Positions 28,680 through 36,035 of a stretch of DNA of 64,000 nucleotides are shown one piece after another; within the stretch, counting starts at the first letter, position 1; each line of letters begins with the position of its first letter. Source of the stretch: Mycolicibacter senuensis (GTDB lineage: Bacteria > Actinomycetota > Actinomycetes > Mycobacteriales > Mycobacteriaceae). The stretch spans positions 1 to 64,000 of the forward strand of contig NZ_LQPS01000054.1 of assembly GCF_002101885.1 (NCBI RefSeq), given 5' to 3'. The translations under genes were made by a program, and so were the position numbers. Under the pieces are notes generated by a model. It did no database searches. It was not told where the DNA came from and saw nothing but the letters and a program-made list of their open reading frames with translations.

Positions 28680-29082
28680 TGATCTCGTCGAGCCCGGCCG
28701 CCCGGAGCGCGGCCAACCGGACCCGCCACTCCTGAAGTGCGTCCGGCGTCAACCGTGGCCAGTCGTCGATCTCTTCGACGATTCGGAGCGGGTGGCGGCT
28801 GCGATAGGACCGAGTGGGATTGCCAGGGAACTTCTTGTCGGTGACGTTCGGGTCGTTCTCGAACTCGCCGGTCGGCTCGACCCGAAACACCCGCGGCGTG
28901 CCGTTGCCGGCCGCGAGCTCGGCCGCTAGCCCGGCGCCGTCGAGCAGTGCGGTGAAATAGATGTGGTTCATGATGATCGTCGGACGGTAATTCGACGCGA
29001 ACCCCGCGGTTAGCAGGTCGTCGAAGCGAAGATCGGCTTTGGTTCCGTGGAAGAAGGGACCCTCGTCGAGTACGTCGCTCAT
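28672..29082 (-). CDS. arr: NAD+-rifampin ADP-ribosyltransferase (Arr)
   Basis: 136 aa, close to the M. smegmatis Arr enzyme, which inactivates rifampicin by ADP-ribosylating its 23-hydroxyl using NAD+. Conserved segments are FFHGTKADL, NHIYFTALLDGA and the near-invariant DPNVTDKKFPGNPTRSYRSR. Candidate catalytic residues H12, Y42 and D77 have the same spacing (30 and 35) as H19, Y49 and D84 of M. smegmatis Arr. The protein is intact, so intrinsic rifamycin tolerance is predicted. H37Rv lacks arr. It lies in the accessory stretch after ychF. Confidence 0.93.
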   Translation of the reverse strand: MSDVLDEGPFFHGTKADLRFDDLLTAGFASNYRPTIIMNHIYFTALLDGAGLAAELAAGNGTPRVFRVEPTGEFENDPNVTDKKFPGNPTRSYRSRHPLRIVEEIDDWPRLTPDALQEWRVRLAALRAAGLDEIIN

Positions 29083-29190
29083 CGTCTCCGAGAATATCGG
29101 CTTGCGTTCGCCGGGCGTCGTTGTCGGACGTCGGGACTAACCTGCATCGGGTTATCGCACCCAGAGCCGCCCGGAGGACCGAATAAGTTC

Positions 29191-29580
29191 ATGTCGACGC
29201 GCATCATCACCGCCGACGTCCAACGACTGGTCGGCTTCTACGAGCTGATCACCGGTGTGGCCGCGGTGTGGGGCAACGAGCTGTTCGCCGAGATCCCGAC
29301 GCCGGTCGGCACGCTGGCCATCGGGAGTGTCAAGACGGTGCCGTTGTTCGGCGACGGATCCGCCGAGCCGGGAGCCAACCGCAGTGCGATTGTGGAGTTC
29401 CTCGTCGAGGACGTCGACGCTGAATACCAGCGGCTACGCGAACACCTGACCGAGGTCGTGACCGAGCCGACGACCATGCCCTGGGGGAACCGGGCGTTGC
29501 TGTTCCGGGATCCGGACGGCAACCTGGTCAACTTGTTCACCCCGGTCACCGACGCGGCCCGGGCCAAATTCGGGTGCTGA
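29191..29580 (+). CDS. VOC/glyoxalase superfamily protein
   Basis: 129 aa from ATG 29191, preceded by GGAGG at 29173-29177 (13 nt, rather long). One vicinal-oxygen-chelate fold unit pair is seen: STRIITADVQRLVGFYELITG for the first half and LFRDPDGNLVNLFTP for the second. Family members include glyoxalases, dioxygenases and drug-binding proteins; metal ligands are not clear enough to choose. It stands 6 bp from the convergent membrane-protein gene. Confidence 0.82.
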   Translation: MSTRIITADVQRLVGFYELITGVAAVWGNELFAEIPTPVGTLAIGSVKTVPLFGDGSAEPGANRSAIVEFLVEDVDAEYQRLREHLTEVVTEPTTMPWGNRALLFRDPDGNLVNLFTPVTDAARAKFGC

Positions 29581-29586
29581 GCCCGG

Positions 29587-29940
29587 CTACCAGATGACGG
29601 CGAGACCCGCGGCGGTCAGGGTCAGCGCGCCGGCCGCGTAGAACAGCGCCCGCGGCGCGTCACCACCCGAGCGGCGTTGCCGGGCCCGCCCGATGCCGAG
29701 CACGGCGCCCAGGGCGACCAGGATCACCAGTTTGGTCCCGATCTTGGGGTAGTTGAGCACCACGTCGGCCGGCCAGGGTGCTGCCAGTGCGAGCCCGGTC
29801 AGCAGCGACAGCACCACGCCGTAGTCCATCAGCGGGGTGAGCTGGAAACGCCGCTCGAAGCCTTGAGCGGCCAGGGCCCCGAAGATCACCGCGAATCCGA
29901 CGATGTGCAGAAGCACTATTACGTGCCGTAGTACGTCCAC
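29587..29940 (-). CDS. Small four-helix integral membrane protein
   Basis: 117 aa from GTG 29940 (sequence beginning DVLRHVIVLLHIVGFAVIFG). Four hydrophobic helices are visible, the last GALTLTAAGLAVI. The pattern, with a His in helix 1 and a second helix starting VVLSLLTGLAL, resembles small haem/DUF2269-like membrane proteins, but I do not assign a family. The reading frame extends upstream to 29997 without a convincing start. It is divergent from osmC at 30037. Confidence 0.7.
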   Translation of the reverse strand: MDVLRHVIVLLHIVGFAVIFGALAAQGFERRFQLTPLMDYGVVLSLLTGLALAAPWPADVVLNYPKIGTKLVILVALGAVLGIGRARQRRSGGDAPRALFYAAGALTLTAAGLAVIW

Positions 29941-30036
29941 GCTGCCCAGGTTAGCCCGTGGCGGAGGCAAAAGACATTTCGATCTCGGCGACGGCAACGG
30001 TTTCGTTCGCCGGTGCCGTCACTATTGTTGGCTGGC

Positions 30037-30558
30037 ATGACTGCTTCGACCACCCGGCTGGCCGCCGTCGTCGCCGCCACCAGTGATCCCGCCGCCGCCG
30101 ATCCGGCCACCTCCCAGGTCGTGTTCCAGGCCTCCGCCGTCGCCCATGATGCGGTTGCCAGCACCATCACCATGGGCCGCTACAGTGCCGAGGTCGACGA
30201 GCCGCCGACGCTCGGCGGTGAGAACACCGCGCCTAACCCGGTCGAGTACTACCTGGGCTCACTGTTGTCCTGCCAGATCGTCACCTGGCGGTACTGGGCC
30301 GAGAAGCTGGGCATCACGGTCGACGAGATCACCGGGCGCGCCGAGGGCGATCTGGACGTGCGCGGCTTCTTCGGCCTCGACGACTCGGTGCGGCCCGGCT
30401 TCAGCGAGGTGCGGGTGGTCATCACGGTGACCGGCCCGGAAACCGAAGAGCGCTACCGAGAGCTGCATCAGGTCGTCGAAAAGCACTGCCCGGTGCTGGA
30501 TTTGACCATTAACGTCACACCGGTGCGCAGCAGCGTCGAAGTCGGCGGCAGCCGGTGA
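30037..30558 (+). CDS. OsmC/Ohr family peroxidase-like protein
   Basis: 173 aa. Two family cysteines are present: GSLLSCQIV near residue 80 and VEKHCPVLD near residue 151, which form the peroxidatic thiol pair. OsmC/Ohr proteins reduce organic hydroperoxides using lipoyl or thiol partners. TATTGT (30023-30028) is 8 nt before the ATG, so a leaderless transcript is likely. The stop overlaps the start of the monooxygenase gene in GTGA, so the two are coupled. Confidence 0.88.
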   Translation: MTASTTRLAAVVAATSDPAAADPATSQVVFQASAVAHDAVASTITMGRYSAEVDEPPTLGGENTAPNPVEYYLGSLLSCQIVTWRYWAEKLGITVDEITGRAEGDLDVRGFFGLDDSVRPGFSEVRVVITVTGPETEERYRELHQVVEKHCPVLDLTINVTPVRSSVEVGGSR

Positions 30559-30878
30559 TCTTCATCGTGGTCAAATTCCGGACCAAACCGGAGTGGGCTG
30601 AGCGCTGGCCGCAATTGGTCGCGCAGTTTACCGAAGCCACCCGGGCCGAAGAAGGCAACCTGTGGTTCGAGTGGTCTCGCAGCCTGGATGACCCTGATGA
30701 GTACGTGCTGGTCGAGGCGTTCCGCGACGGCGACGCCGGCAGCTCACACGTCAACAGCGACCACTTCAAGAAGGCCATGGCCGAGATGCCGCAGGCGCTG
30801 GTGTCGACACCGAAGATCATCAGTCAGCAGATCGAGGCGACGGATTGGTCGCCGATGGGTGAGCTGACGGTCGACTGA
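30555..30878 (+). CDS. Antibiotic biosynthesis monooxygenase (ABM) family protein (Rv1117-like)
   Basis: 107 aa, ferredoxin-like ABM fold: MIFIVVKFRTKPEW, the pattern EEGNLWFEWSRSLDDPDEYVLVEAFRD, and SDHFKKAM, like YgiN quinol monooxygenase and Rv1117. Such small dimers are cofactor-free oxygenases or haem/quinone handlers. Translationally coupled to osmC. Its 3' end overlaps a truncated antitoxin frame, which suggests a recombination joint just here. Confidence 0.87.
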   Translation: MIFIVVKFRTKPEWAERWPQLVAQFTEATRAEEGNLWFEWSRSLDDPDEYVLVEAFRDGDAGSSHVNSDHFKKAMAEMPQALVSTPKIISQQIEATDWSPMGELTVD

Positions 30879-31047
30879 CAGCGGCCTCCGCGACGCGCTG
30901 CGGCGCCACCTGGCCGCGCTCGCTGCCGACGATGACCTACAGGCGTACGCCAGGCAGCCCGTTACGGACGAGGAGAACGCCTTCGCCGAGGTGGCCGACT
31001 GGGGGCCGGCGGAGGATTGGGCGGACTGGGCCGATGCGAAACGGTGA
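30868..31047 (+). pseudogene. Truncated MazE-like antitoxin, DNA-binding part missing
   Basis: The frame ending in the TGA at 31045-31047 reads as an antitoxin C-terminus: an ALRRHLAALAADD helix, then an acidic Trp-rich tail with ADWGPAEDW and DWADAKR. It is open back only to the TGA at 30865-30867 and contains no ATG, GTG or TTG; the only possible initiator is CTG 30898. The usual N-terminal DNA-binding segment is absent, and the frame runs into the end of the ABM gene. The toxin start overlaps its stop by 14 bp, as in intact mazEF. Either a remnant, or a toxin-binding peptide made by CTG initiation or reinitiation. Confidence 0.6.
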
Positions 31048-31342
31048 ACTGTGGTTCGCCGCGACACCCGGCGGCGACCGACCGGTGCTCATTCTCACCA
31101 GGGACCCGGTTGCCGAGCGGATCGGATCGGTGGTGGTTGCGGCACTGACCCGCACCCGCCGCGGCCTGGTGTCGGAATTGGAATTGACCACCGTCGACGA
31201 TGGCGTGCCCAGTGACTGCGTCGTCAACTTCGACAACATTCACACGCTGCCGCGTTCCGCGTTCCGTCGCAGAATCATTCGGCTTTCCCCAGTGCGTCGG
31301 CAGCAGGTGTATCGCACGCTGCGGGTGAGTACGGGGTGTTGA
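31034..31342 (+). CDS. MazF-family endoribonuclease toxin
   Basis: 102 aa of the MazF/PemK fold. GELWFAATPGGDRPVLILTRD gives the first strands with the conserved R-P-V-L, GSVVVAALTRTRRGLVSEL the substrate loop, and PSDCVVNFDNIHTLPRSAF the core; the C-terminus is the usual helix. MazF toxins cut single-stranded RNA at specific short sequences. The gene looks intact although its antitoxin lacks its N-terminal half. ATG 31034 overlaps the antitoxin stop. Frames starting upstream at 30932 are not credible. Confidence 0.85.
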   Translation: MRNGELWFAATPGGDRPVLILTRDPVAERIGSVVVAALTRTRRGLVSELELTTVDDGVPSDCVVNFDNIHTLPRSAFRRRIIRLSPVRRQQVYRTLRVSTGC

Positions 31343-31343
31343 T

Positions 31344-32036
31344 TCAGGGAACGACGACGATCTCGCGGCCCAGCTGGTATCCGGGTGTCAGCGGCAGGAT
31401 GTCACCGCTCCAGAACTTGCCGGGGTCGAACCAGTTGGCGTCCTTGTCGGTCGAGAGCAGACCCATCTCCTCGTAGGTGATGGCCACCGTCTCGGCGCAG
31501 TAGGCGGTTTGCAGCGCGACTCGTGACTTACGGGCTCTGCGGCGCTGGCTGACTTCGCGAACCTTGCGGTCCAGCACCGGGATTCCGCGGGTCCAGTCGC
31601 CCGCGGTCGGCAGCCGGCCGCGCAACCACCGGCCGGTGAGCCGCGCCGTGGTGGGAAACGCGGTGCCGTCCATCCGGGCGATCACCTGCAGTAACCGGTC
31701 CTCCTGTTTCCGGGTGATGGTTCCGTTGAGCTGACGGAACCAGCAGCGCTGCTGGTAGCGGCCCGTCCACTGTTCGACGGAGGCCCGCGCGTCGTTGAGT
31801 TGCACACCGCGATGGTTGGTGCCCGTCCAGTAGTCGAGCAGCTTGTCGCCGAGTTCGGCATGCCAGATCAGCGGCGGCAGGTCGTCGAGCGCCACTGTCA
31901 TCCCGACGTGATTGACCGGGGCGTTGGACAGGGTTTGGATGGCGCGATCCGGGCCGGAGCGGCCACGGAACAGCCAGATGTCACCGGTGCGGGTCTCGGC
32001 CAGTGCGCGTTCCAGAGTCACCGTGTGTTCGTCCAC
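31344..32036 (-). CDS. Permuted papain-fold (YiiX/LRAT-like) putative hydrolase
   Basis: 230 aa from GTG 32036. The order of motifs suits a circularly permuted NlpC/P60 cysteine hydrolase: GDIWLFRGRSG, then the His region NHVGMTVAL and WHAELGDKLLDYW, and late the Cys region QTAYCAETVAITYEEMG. Such enzymes cleave amide or ester bonds in lipids or peptidoglycan. No signal peptide is visible. The first codons upstream (to 32069) overlap the small membrane-protein gene on the other strand. Function is inferred from fold only. Confidence 0.65.
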   Translation of the reverse strand: MDEHTVTLERALAETRTGDIWLFRGRSGPDRAIQTLSNAPVNHVGMTVALDDLPPLIWHAELGDKLLDYWTGTNHRGVQLNDARASVEQWTGRYQQRCWFRQLNGTITRKQEDRLLQVIARMDGTAFPTTARLTGRWLRGRLPTAGDWTRGIPVLDRKVREVSQRRRARKSRVALQTAYCAETVAITYEEMGLLSTDKDANWFDPGKFWSGDILPLTPGYQLGREIVVVP

Positions 32037-32052
32037 GACAGCACCATAAGGT

Positions 32053-32277
32053 GTGTTCGTGCGCAGCATTTGGAAATGGATCGGCCTGGCGGGCGCGGTC
32101 GGCGTCGCAGCCGGGGGAGTGCTGGTGGTGCGGGATCAGCGCCGCAGAAGGGCCTACACACCGGACGAGGTACGTGCGCGGCTGCATCAGCGGCTGGCCG
32201 AAGCCGGCGGTTCAGCGAGGCTCGACGGAGGAGAGCTGGAGCTGGGACCGCCGCATGAGCCCGGCGGCGACGACTGA
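32053..32277 (+). CDS. Small single-pass membrane protein
   Basis: 74 aa from GTG 32053. A hydrophobic helix (IGLAGAVGVAAGGVLVV) near residues 10-26 is followed by RDQRRRRAYTPDEVRARLHQRLAEAGG, a basic stop-transfer and an amphipathic helix, then an acidic end. The design, short N-in or N-out anchor plus a small cytosolic helix, recurs in mycobacterial conserved membrane peptides. It starts 16 bp from the divergent papain-like gene and precedes the PE-PPE hydrolase by 20 bp. Confidence 0.65.
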   Translation: MFVRSIWKWIGLAGAVGVAAGGVLVVRDQRRRRAYTPDEVRARLHQRLAEAGGSARLDGGELELGPPHEPGGDD

Positions 32278-32297
32278 TTGCAGCTGTAAGGAGCGCC

Positions 32298-33338
32298 ATG
32301 AGAATGACCGCGGTTCTGACGCAGATTGCGATCACCGGCGTGATAGCGGGCGGGTTGCTCGCAACGCCCGCCGGCCACGCCACCCGAGCCGCGGTGACTC
32401 CGCTGTCACACACCGCGATCATCGTCGGGGGCACCACCCAGACGACGCCGTCGGCGACACTCGCACAGACCGCCGCGGAGCTGTTCCTCAAACCGCTGGG
32501 CTTCGACGTGGACGGCAATTCCGCGGTATGCGTGATCGGCACCGACGCGTGTGACGCCCCACTACAAGTCCTGACGACTCCGGCGCTCGTCCAGCAGGGG
32601 CACAGCAGCTTCGCGGCGGCAGCCGAGATCGTCCGAGCTGTTGAGGCGCACTTCGCCGCCGATTCGGACACCTACGACGCCGAGAACCCGCTGTTTGTAT
32701 TCGGCTACTCGCAGGGCGCGACCGCCGTCACGATCGCGATGTCGCAACTGGCTCACAACGGAATCGACTCCGACGCGGTGCATTTCGTGACCATCGGTGA
32801 CCCCTACACGCCCAACGGCATTCTGTCGCATCTCGAACCGGCCCTGGAATCGCTGGTCGGCCCGCAGCTCGCCCCCGGCATCATCAAATTCTTCGACTAC
32901 TTCATCGATTTCATGATGCTGCCCGAGCTCGACAAGACACCTGCGGATCTCTTCCCGGCCACCGTCTACACCCTCGACAATGACGTGATCGGCGACTTCA
33001 CCGGCGCTTTCGGCCAGGGTGGCCTGTGGGGCGCGTTGCAGGGTTACCTTGTCAACCACGTCGAATACCTGGGTTTGACACCGGAACAGATCGCCGACGC
33101 GACCACCACGGTCGACGGTGACGTGACCTATGTCAACATCTCCGGCGACATCGACCACTCCGCCGCCTGGCTCAACGCCGTGGATCACGGCATGTTCGAC
33201 AGCGGGCTCTGGGAGAGCCTGTACAACACCGCAGTCGCCTTCGCCTACAACCTCTTCGGCGGGATGGAGCAGTTCTTCACCGACTGGCTCGGGATCGATT
33301 GGGGCGGAGTCGAAGAGACACTCAACGTCTGGTTCTGA
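32298..33338 (+). CDS. Secreted PE-PPE domain alpha/beta-hydrolase
   Basis: 346 aa. AAGGAG is 5 nt before the ATG. A signal peptide covers about residues 1-31 (hydrophobic TGVIAGGLLATPAG). The mature part is the PE-PPE hydrolase domain without a PE or PPE module: THTAIIVGGT-like first strand (TAIIVGGTTQTTPS), the serine nucleophile motif FVFGYSQGATA, and DPYTPNGIL further on. Such domains are serine esterases or cutinase-like lipases. Predicted to act outside the membrane, perhaps on wall lipids. Confidence 0.82.
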   Translation: MRMTAVLTQIAITGVIAGGLLATPAGHATRAAVTPLSHTAIIVGGTTQTTPSATLAQTAAELFLKPLGFDVDGNSAVCVIGTDACDAPLQVLTTPALVQQGHSSFAAAAEIVRAVEAHFAADSDTYDAENPLFVFGYSQGATAVTIAMSQLAHNGIDSDAVHFVTIGDPYTPNGILSHLEPALESLVGPQLAPGIIKFFDYFIDFMMLPELDKTPADLFPATVYTLDNDVIGDFTGAFGQGGLWGALQGYLVNHVEYLGLTPEQIADATTTVDGDVTYVNISGDIDHSAAWLNAVDHGMFDSGLWESLYNTAVAFAYNLFGGMEQFFTDWLGIDWGGVEETLNVWF

Positions 33339-33358
33339 GCCGGCTCGGCTCGGTTCGC

Positions 33359-34180
33359 CTAACCGATATCCACTGCGTAGAGCCGGTGGGTTCCGGCGAA
33401 GCCCTTCAGCTCGGCGTCGCGGCCGGCCCCGACGGTGATGTCCTCGCAGTCCTGGACGGCGTCGCGCACCGGTCCGCTGATCAGGATCTGGGCGCCGTCG
33501 GCGGCGGCGGCCACCCGGGCGGCCATTGCGACGTTGCGCCCGAACAGGTCGTCGCCGCGGCGCACCGAGCGGCCCATGTGGACGCCGATCCGGACCCGGA
33601 TCGGGTGCTGCGGTTTGCGGCCGCGCCGCTGCTGCAACGCGCGTTGAATGTCGATGGCGCAGCGCACCGCGGGCTCGGGTTGGGCGAACGCGATCATGTA
33701 CCCGTCGCCCTGGCTTTTGACCACGTGCCCGCGGTGCTCAGCTACGGTGCGCTGCACCATGTCGTCATGCCGGGCGATCAGCTTCACCCACGCCCGGTCA
33801 CCGATCCGCTCATTGAGGGCAGTGGACTCCTCGATGTCGGTGAACAGGATCACCACATGCCCGTCTGGCGTGAGACGGGCCAGATCAGGGCGTTCCACCT
33901 CCGCCCAATCGGCGAGTTCTTCGATCGAACTGCGCACCGCGGCGCCGAATCCCTGCTTACGCACCAGGTTCGCGGTCTGCCACACCGTTTTGACGGCTTC
34001 GCGTCCACCGGACAGCAGCAGGTTTCGGGTGTCGACCCGTTGGCGCAGTGCCTCGGCCTCGGCCCGGGTTGCCCGCAATCGTGCGGTCAGCACGACCAAG
34101 GCGAGTGCTTCGGCGACCGCCACCGCTGCCAGCACGCCGGCCGCGAGCAGCGGCGGCGTCAGCCAGTCGATGCCGAACAT
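33359..34180 (-). CDS. Membrane-anchored class III adenylate cyclase
   Basis: 273 aa. One N-terminal helix ([21 protein letters not shown]) and a coiled stretch lead into a class III cyclase domain. Canonical residues are present: metal Asp in FTDIEES and in QGDGYMIAF, base-selecting Lys in VVKSQGDG, and the Asn/Arg transition-state pair in [11 protein letters not shown]. It should make cAMP as a homodimer. Its ATG directly abuts the stop of the alpha/beta-hydrolase gene, so both are one transcript. Confidence 0.88.
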   Translation of the reverse strand: MFGIDWLTPPLLAAGVLAAVAVAEALALVVLTARLRATRAEAEALRQRVDTRNLLLSGGREAVKTVWQTANLVRKQGFGAAVRSSIEELADWAEVERPDLARLTPDGHVVILFTDIEESTALNERIGDRAWVKLIARHDDMVQRTVAEHRGHVVKSQGDGYMIAFAQPEPAVRCAIDIQRALQQRRGRKPQHPIRVRIGVHMGRSVRRGDDLFGRNVAMAARVAAAADGAQILISGPVRDAVQDCEDITVGAGRDAELKGFAGTHRLYAVDIG

Positions 34181-35026
34181 TCAGCTGGACACGAACTCGA
34201 CGACGGCCGCGCTGAACGCATCGTTGTCGTCACCGGCCGCGGTGTGCCCGGCCCCGGACAATTCGACGAAACGCGCACCGGGAACCTTGGTCAGAAAGTC
34301 CGCCACGCCCTCGGCGCTGACCACGTCGGACAGCTTGCCGCGGATGAGCAGGATCGGGATCCGCAGCGCGATGGCAGCCGACTCCATCTTCTCGGTGCGC
34401 AGCGCCGGGTCGTCGCCGGGCTTGGTCATCAGGGCCGGATCCCAGTGCCAGTACCAGCGCCCGTCGCGGAACCGCAGATTCTTCTTCAGGCCCTCCGGGC
34501 TGCGGGGCTTGGTCCGGTGCGGCAGGTATTCGGCCACCGCGTCGGCGGCCTGCTCGAGCGAGTCGAAGCCGTCGACGTGGCTGAGCATGAAGTCACGGAT
34601 CCGGGCGCTGCCGTCCTTCTCGTAGCGCGGCACCACATCGACCAGCACCAGCTTGACCACCCGCTGCGGCCCGGCCTGCTCGGCGACCAGGATTCCGGTC
34701 AGGCCGCCCATGCTCGCCCCGATCAGCACCACCGGTCGGCCGATCGCGTCGATCACCGCCAGCGCGTCGGCGGTCAGCGTCTCGATGGCGTAGTCGGCAT
34801 CGGGTGCGCGGTCGCTGTCGCCGTGGCCACGGGTGTCGAGGGCGACGACGTGATAGCCCCGGTCGGCCAGGATCTGGCCGGTCTTGTGCCAGGAAAGCCG
34901 ATTCTGGCCGCCCCCGTGCAGCATCATGATCGTCGGGGTCGCTGCAGCGGCATCCCGGTTCCACTCATCGGCGATCAGCGTGACTCCGTTGACGCCGTCG
35001 AATTCGACGGTCTGGGCTGTGCTCAT
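34181..35026 (-). CDS. Alpha/beta hydrolase (BpoB-like)
   Basis: 281 aa from ATG 35026 (STAQTVEFDGVNGVTLIADEW). Motifs: oxyanion MLHGGGQNRLSW, DTRGHGDSD, nucleophile GASMGGLTG, and the histidine GAGHTAAGDDNDAF. It corresponds to Rv1123c, labelled a non-haem peroxidase, but that naming is historical and the reaction is unknown. It is divergent from the Mce-associated-like pair with only 25 bp between start codons and is co-transcribed with the cyclase. Confidence 0.86.
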   Translation of the reverse strand: MSTAQTVEFDGVNGVTLIADEWNRDAAAATPTIMMLHGGGQNRLSWHKTGQILADRGYHVVALDTRGHGDSDRAPDADYAIETLTADALAVIDAIGRPVVLIGASMGGLTGILVAEQAGPQRVVKLVLVDVVPRYEKDGSARIRDFMLSHVDGFDSLEQAADAVAEYLPHRTKPRSPEGLKKNLRFRDGRWYWHWDPALMTKPGDDPALRTEKMESAAIALRIPILLIRGKLSDVVSAEGVADFLTKVPGARFVELSGAGHTAAGDDNDAFSAAVVEFVSS

Positions 35027-35051
35027 CAGGAGATGGTAGACAGTTTGGGTA

Positions 35052-35555
35052 ATGGTGGGTGATGACAACGCGGACGTCGGGCAGCGTCGCGCACTGATCG
35101 CCGGGCTGATCGGGGTGCTGATGACGGCGGGCGTGCTCGGCTGGCTCGGGTTCCGCGCCGAAGCGGCCCACAGCGCCGTCGCGCAGCGGGAGATGTTCCT
35201 ACAGGCGGCCCGGCGGACGGCGATCAACCTGACTTCGGTCGATTACCAAGACGCCGAAGGTGATGTGCAACGCGTCCTCGATTCGGCGACCGGCGAGTTC
35301 CACGAACGGTTCGCCGCCCGGGCGCCGTTGCTGATCGAGACGGTCACCCGGGAGCGGTCACTGGCGGTCAGCGCGGTGAGTGAGGCGGGCCTGGAATGGC
35401 AGTCCGACGACGAGGCGCAGGTGCTGGTGGCCGTCAGCGTCGCATCCACCCACCTGGGCGGTCTGCGCGAGCGGCCGCATGAACTGCGGATGCGGATGAC
35501 CGTGCAGCGGGTGGGCAAGCAGGCCAAGGTTTCCGACATCGAGTACGTCACATGA
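35052..35555 (+). CDS. Mce-associated-type membrane protein
   Basis: 167 aa. One N-terminal membrane helix (LIAGLIGVLMTAGVLGWLGF) followed by a helix-plus-sheet extracytoplasmic domain with the pattern AARRTAINLTSVDYQDAEGDVQRVLDSATGEFHERF, the hallmark of Mce-associated (Mam, VirB8-like) proteins. These usually stabilise Mce lipid transporters, yet no mce genes are close (the nearest start beyond 60 kb). It overlaps the next gene in ATGA. Confidence 0.8.
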   Translation: MVGDDNADVGQRRALIAGLIGVLMTAGVLGWLGFRAEAAHSAVAQREMFLQAARRTAINLTSVDYQDAEGDVQRVLDSATGEFHERFAARAPLLIETVTRERSLAVSAVSEAGLEWQSDDEAQVLVAVSVASTHLGGLRERPHELRMRMTVQRVGKQAKVSDIEYVT

Positions 35556-36025
35556 GGCGGCTGGTCTATGGCGTGCTGCCGGGACTGATCCTGGTCGCGG
35601 CGCTAGCGGCCGGGTGGGCCAGGTGGTACGAGGGATCGCACCGCTCCGACGAGCTGATCCGTGACGAAACCATCGCGGAAGCAACCGAATTCACGGTTGC
35701 GGTGCTGTCGTTTCGGTCCGACACGGTAGAGCGTGACCTGTCCGGCGCCGAGTCGTTGATGACCGACGGTTTCCGGGAGATCTTCGCGGCGCGGGCGCGC
35801 GACCTGATCATCCCCGACGCCAAGGCGCGCAAGGTCACCGCGGAAGCCGAGGTTCTCGCTGCGGCGTCGGTGTTCGCCACACCGAGACGCGCTGCGGTGC
35901 TGGTCTTCGCCGACCGTACCGTCACCGTCGGCTCGGACGAGGCCGTCGAGGTCGAGTCGAGCTACCGGGTGGCATTGCAGAAGGTCGACGGCCGCTGGCT
36001 GGTCGCAGATTTCGAGCCGGTCTGA
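35552..36025 (+). CDS. Second Mce-associated-type membrane protein
   Basis: 157 aa with a membrane helix LVYGVLPGLILVAALAAGW and the same type of domain (EATEFTVAVLSFRSDTVERDLSGAESLMTDGFREIF), ending in RWLVADFEPV, the usual last strand. Coupled to its partner by ATGA and 10 bp ahead of ephC. The two presumably form a hetero-oligomer; a link to a distant mce system, or an independent role, cannot be told apart from sequence. Confidence 0.78.
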   Translation: MRRLVYGVLPGLILVAALAAGWARWYEGSHRSDELIRDETIAEATEFTVAVLSFRSDTVERDLSGAESLMTDGFREIFAARARDLIIPDAKARKVTAEAEVLAAASVFATPRRAAVLVFADRTVTVGSDEAVEVESSYRVALQKVDGRWLVADFEPV

Positions 36026-36035
36026 GGGGCAGACG

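Noticed and set aside
32037-32069. ATG start at 32069 for the permuted-papain gene
   Set aside because: It would overlap the start of the divergent membrane-peptide gene; the GTG at 32036 leaves a short gap and starts near the conserved part.
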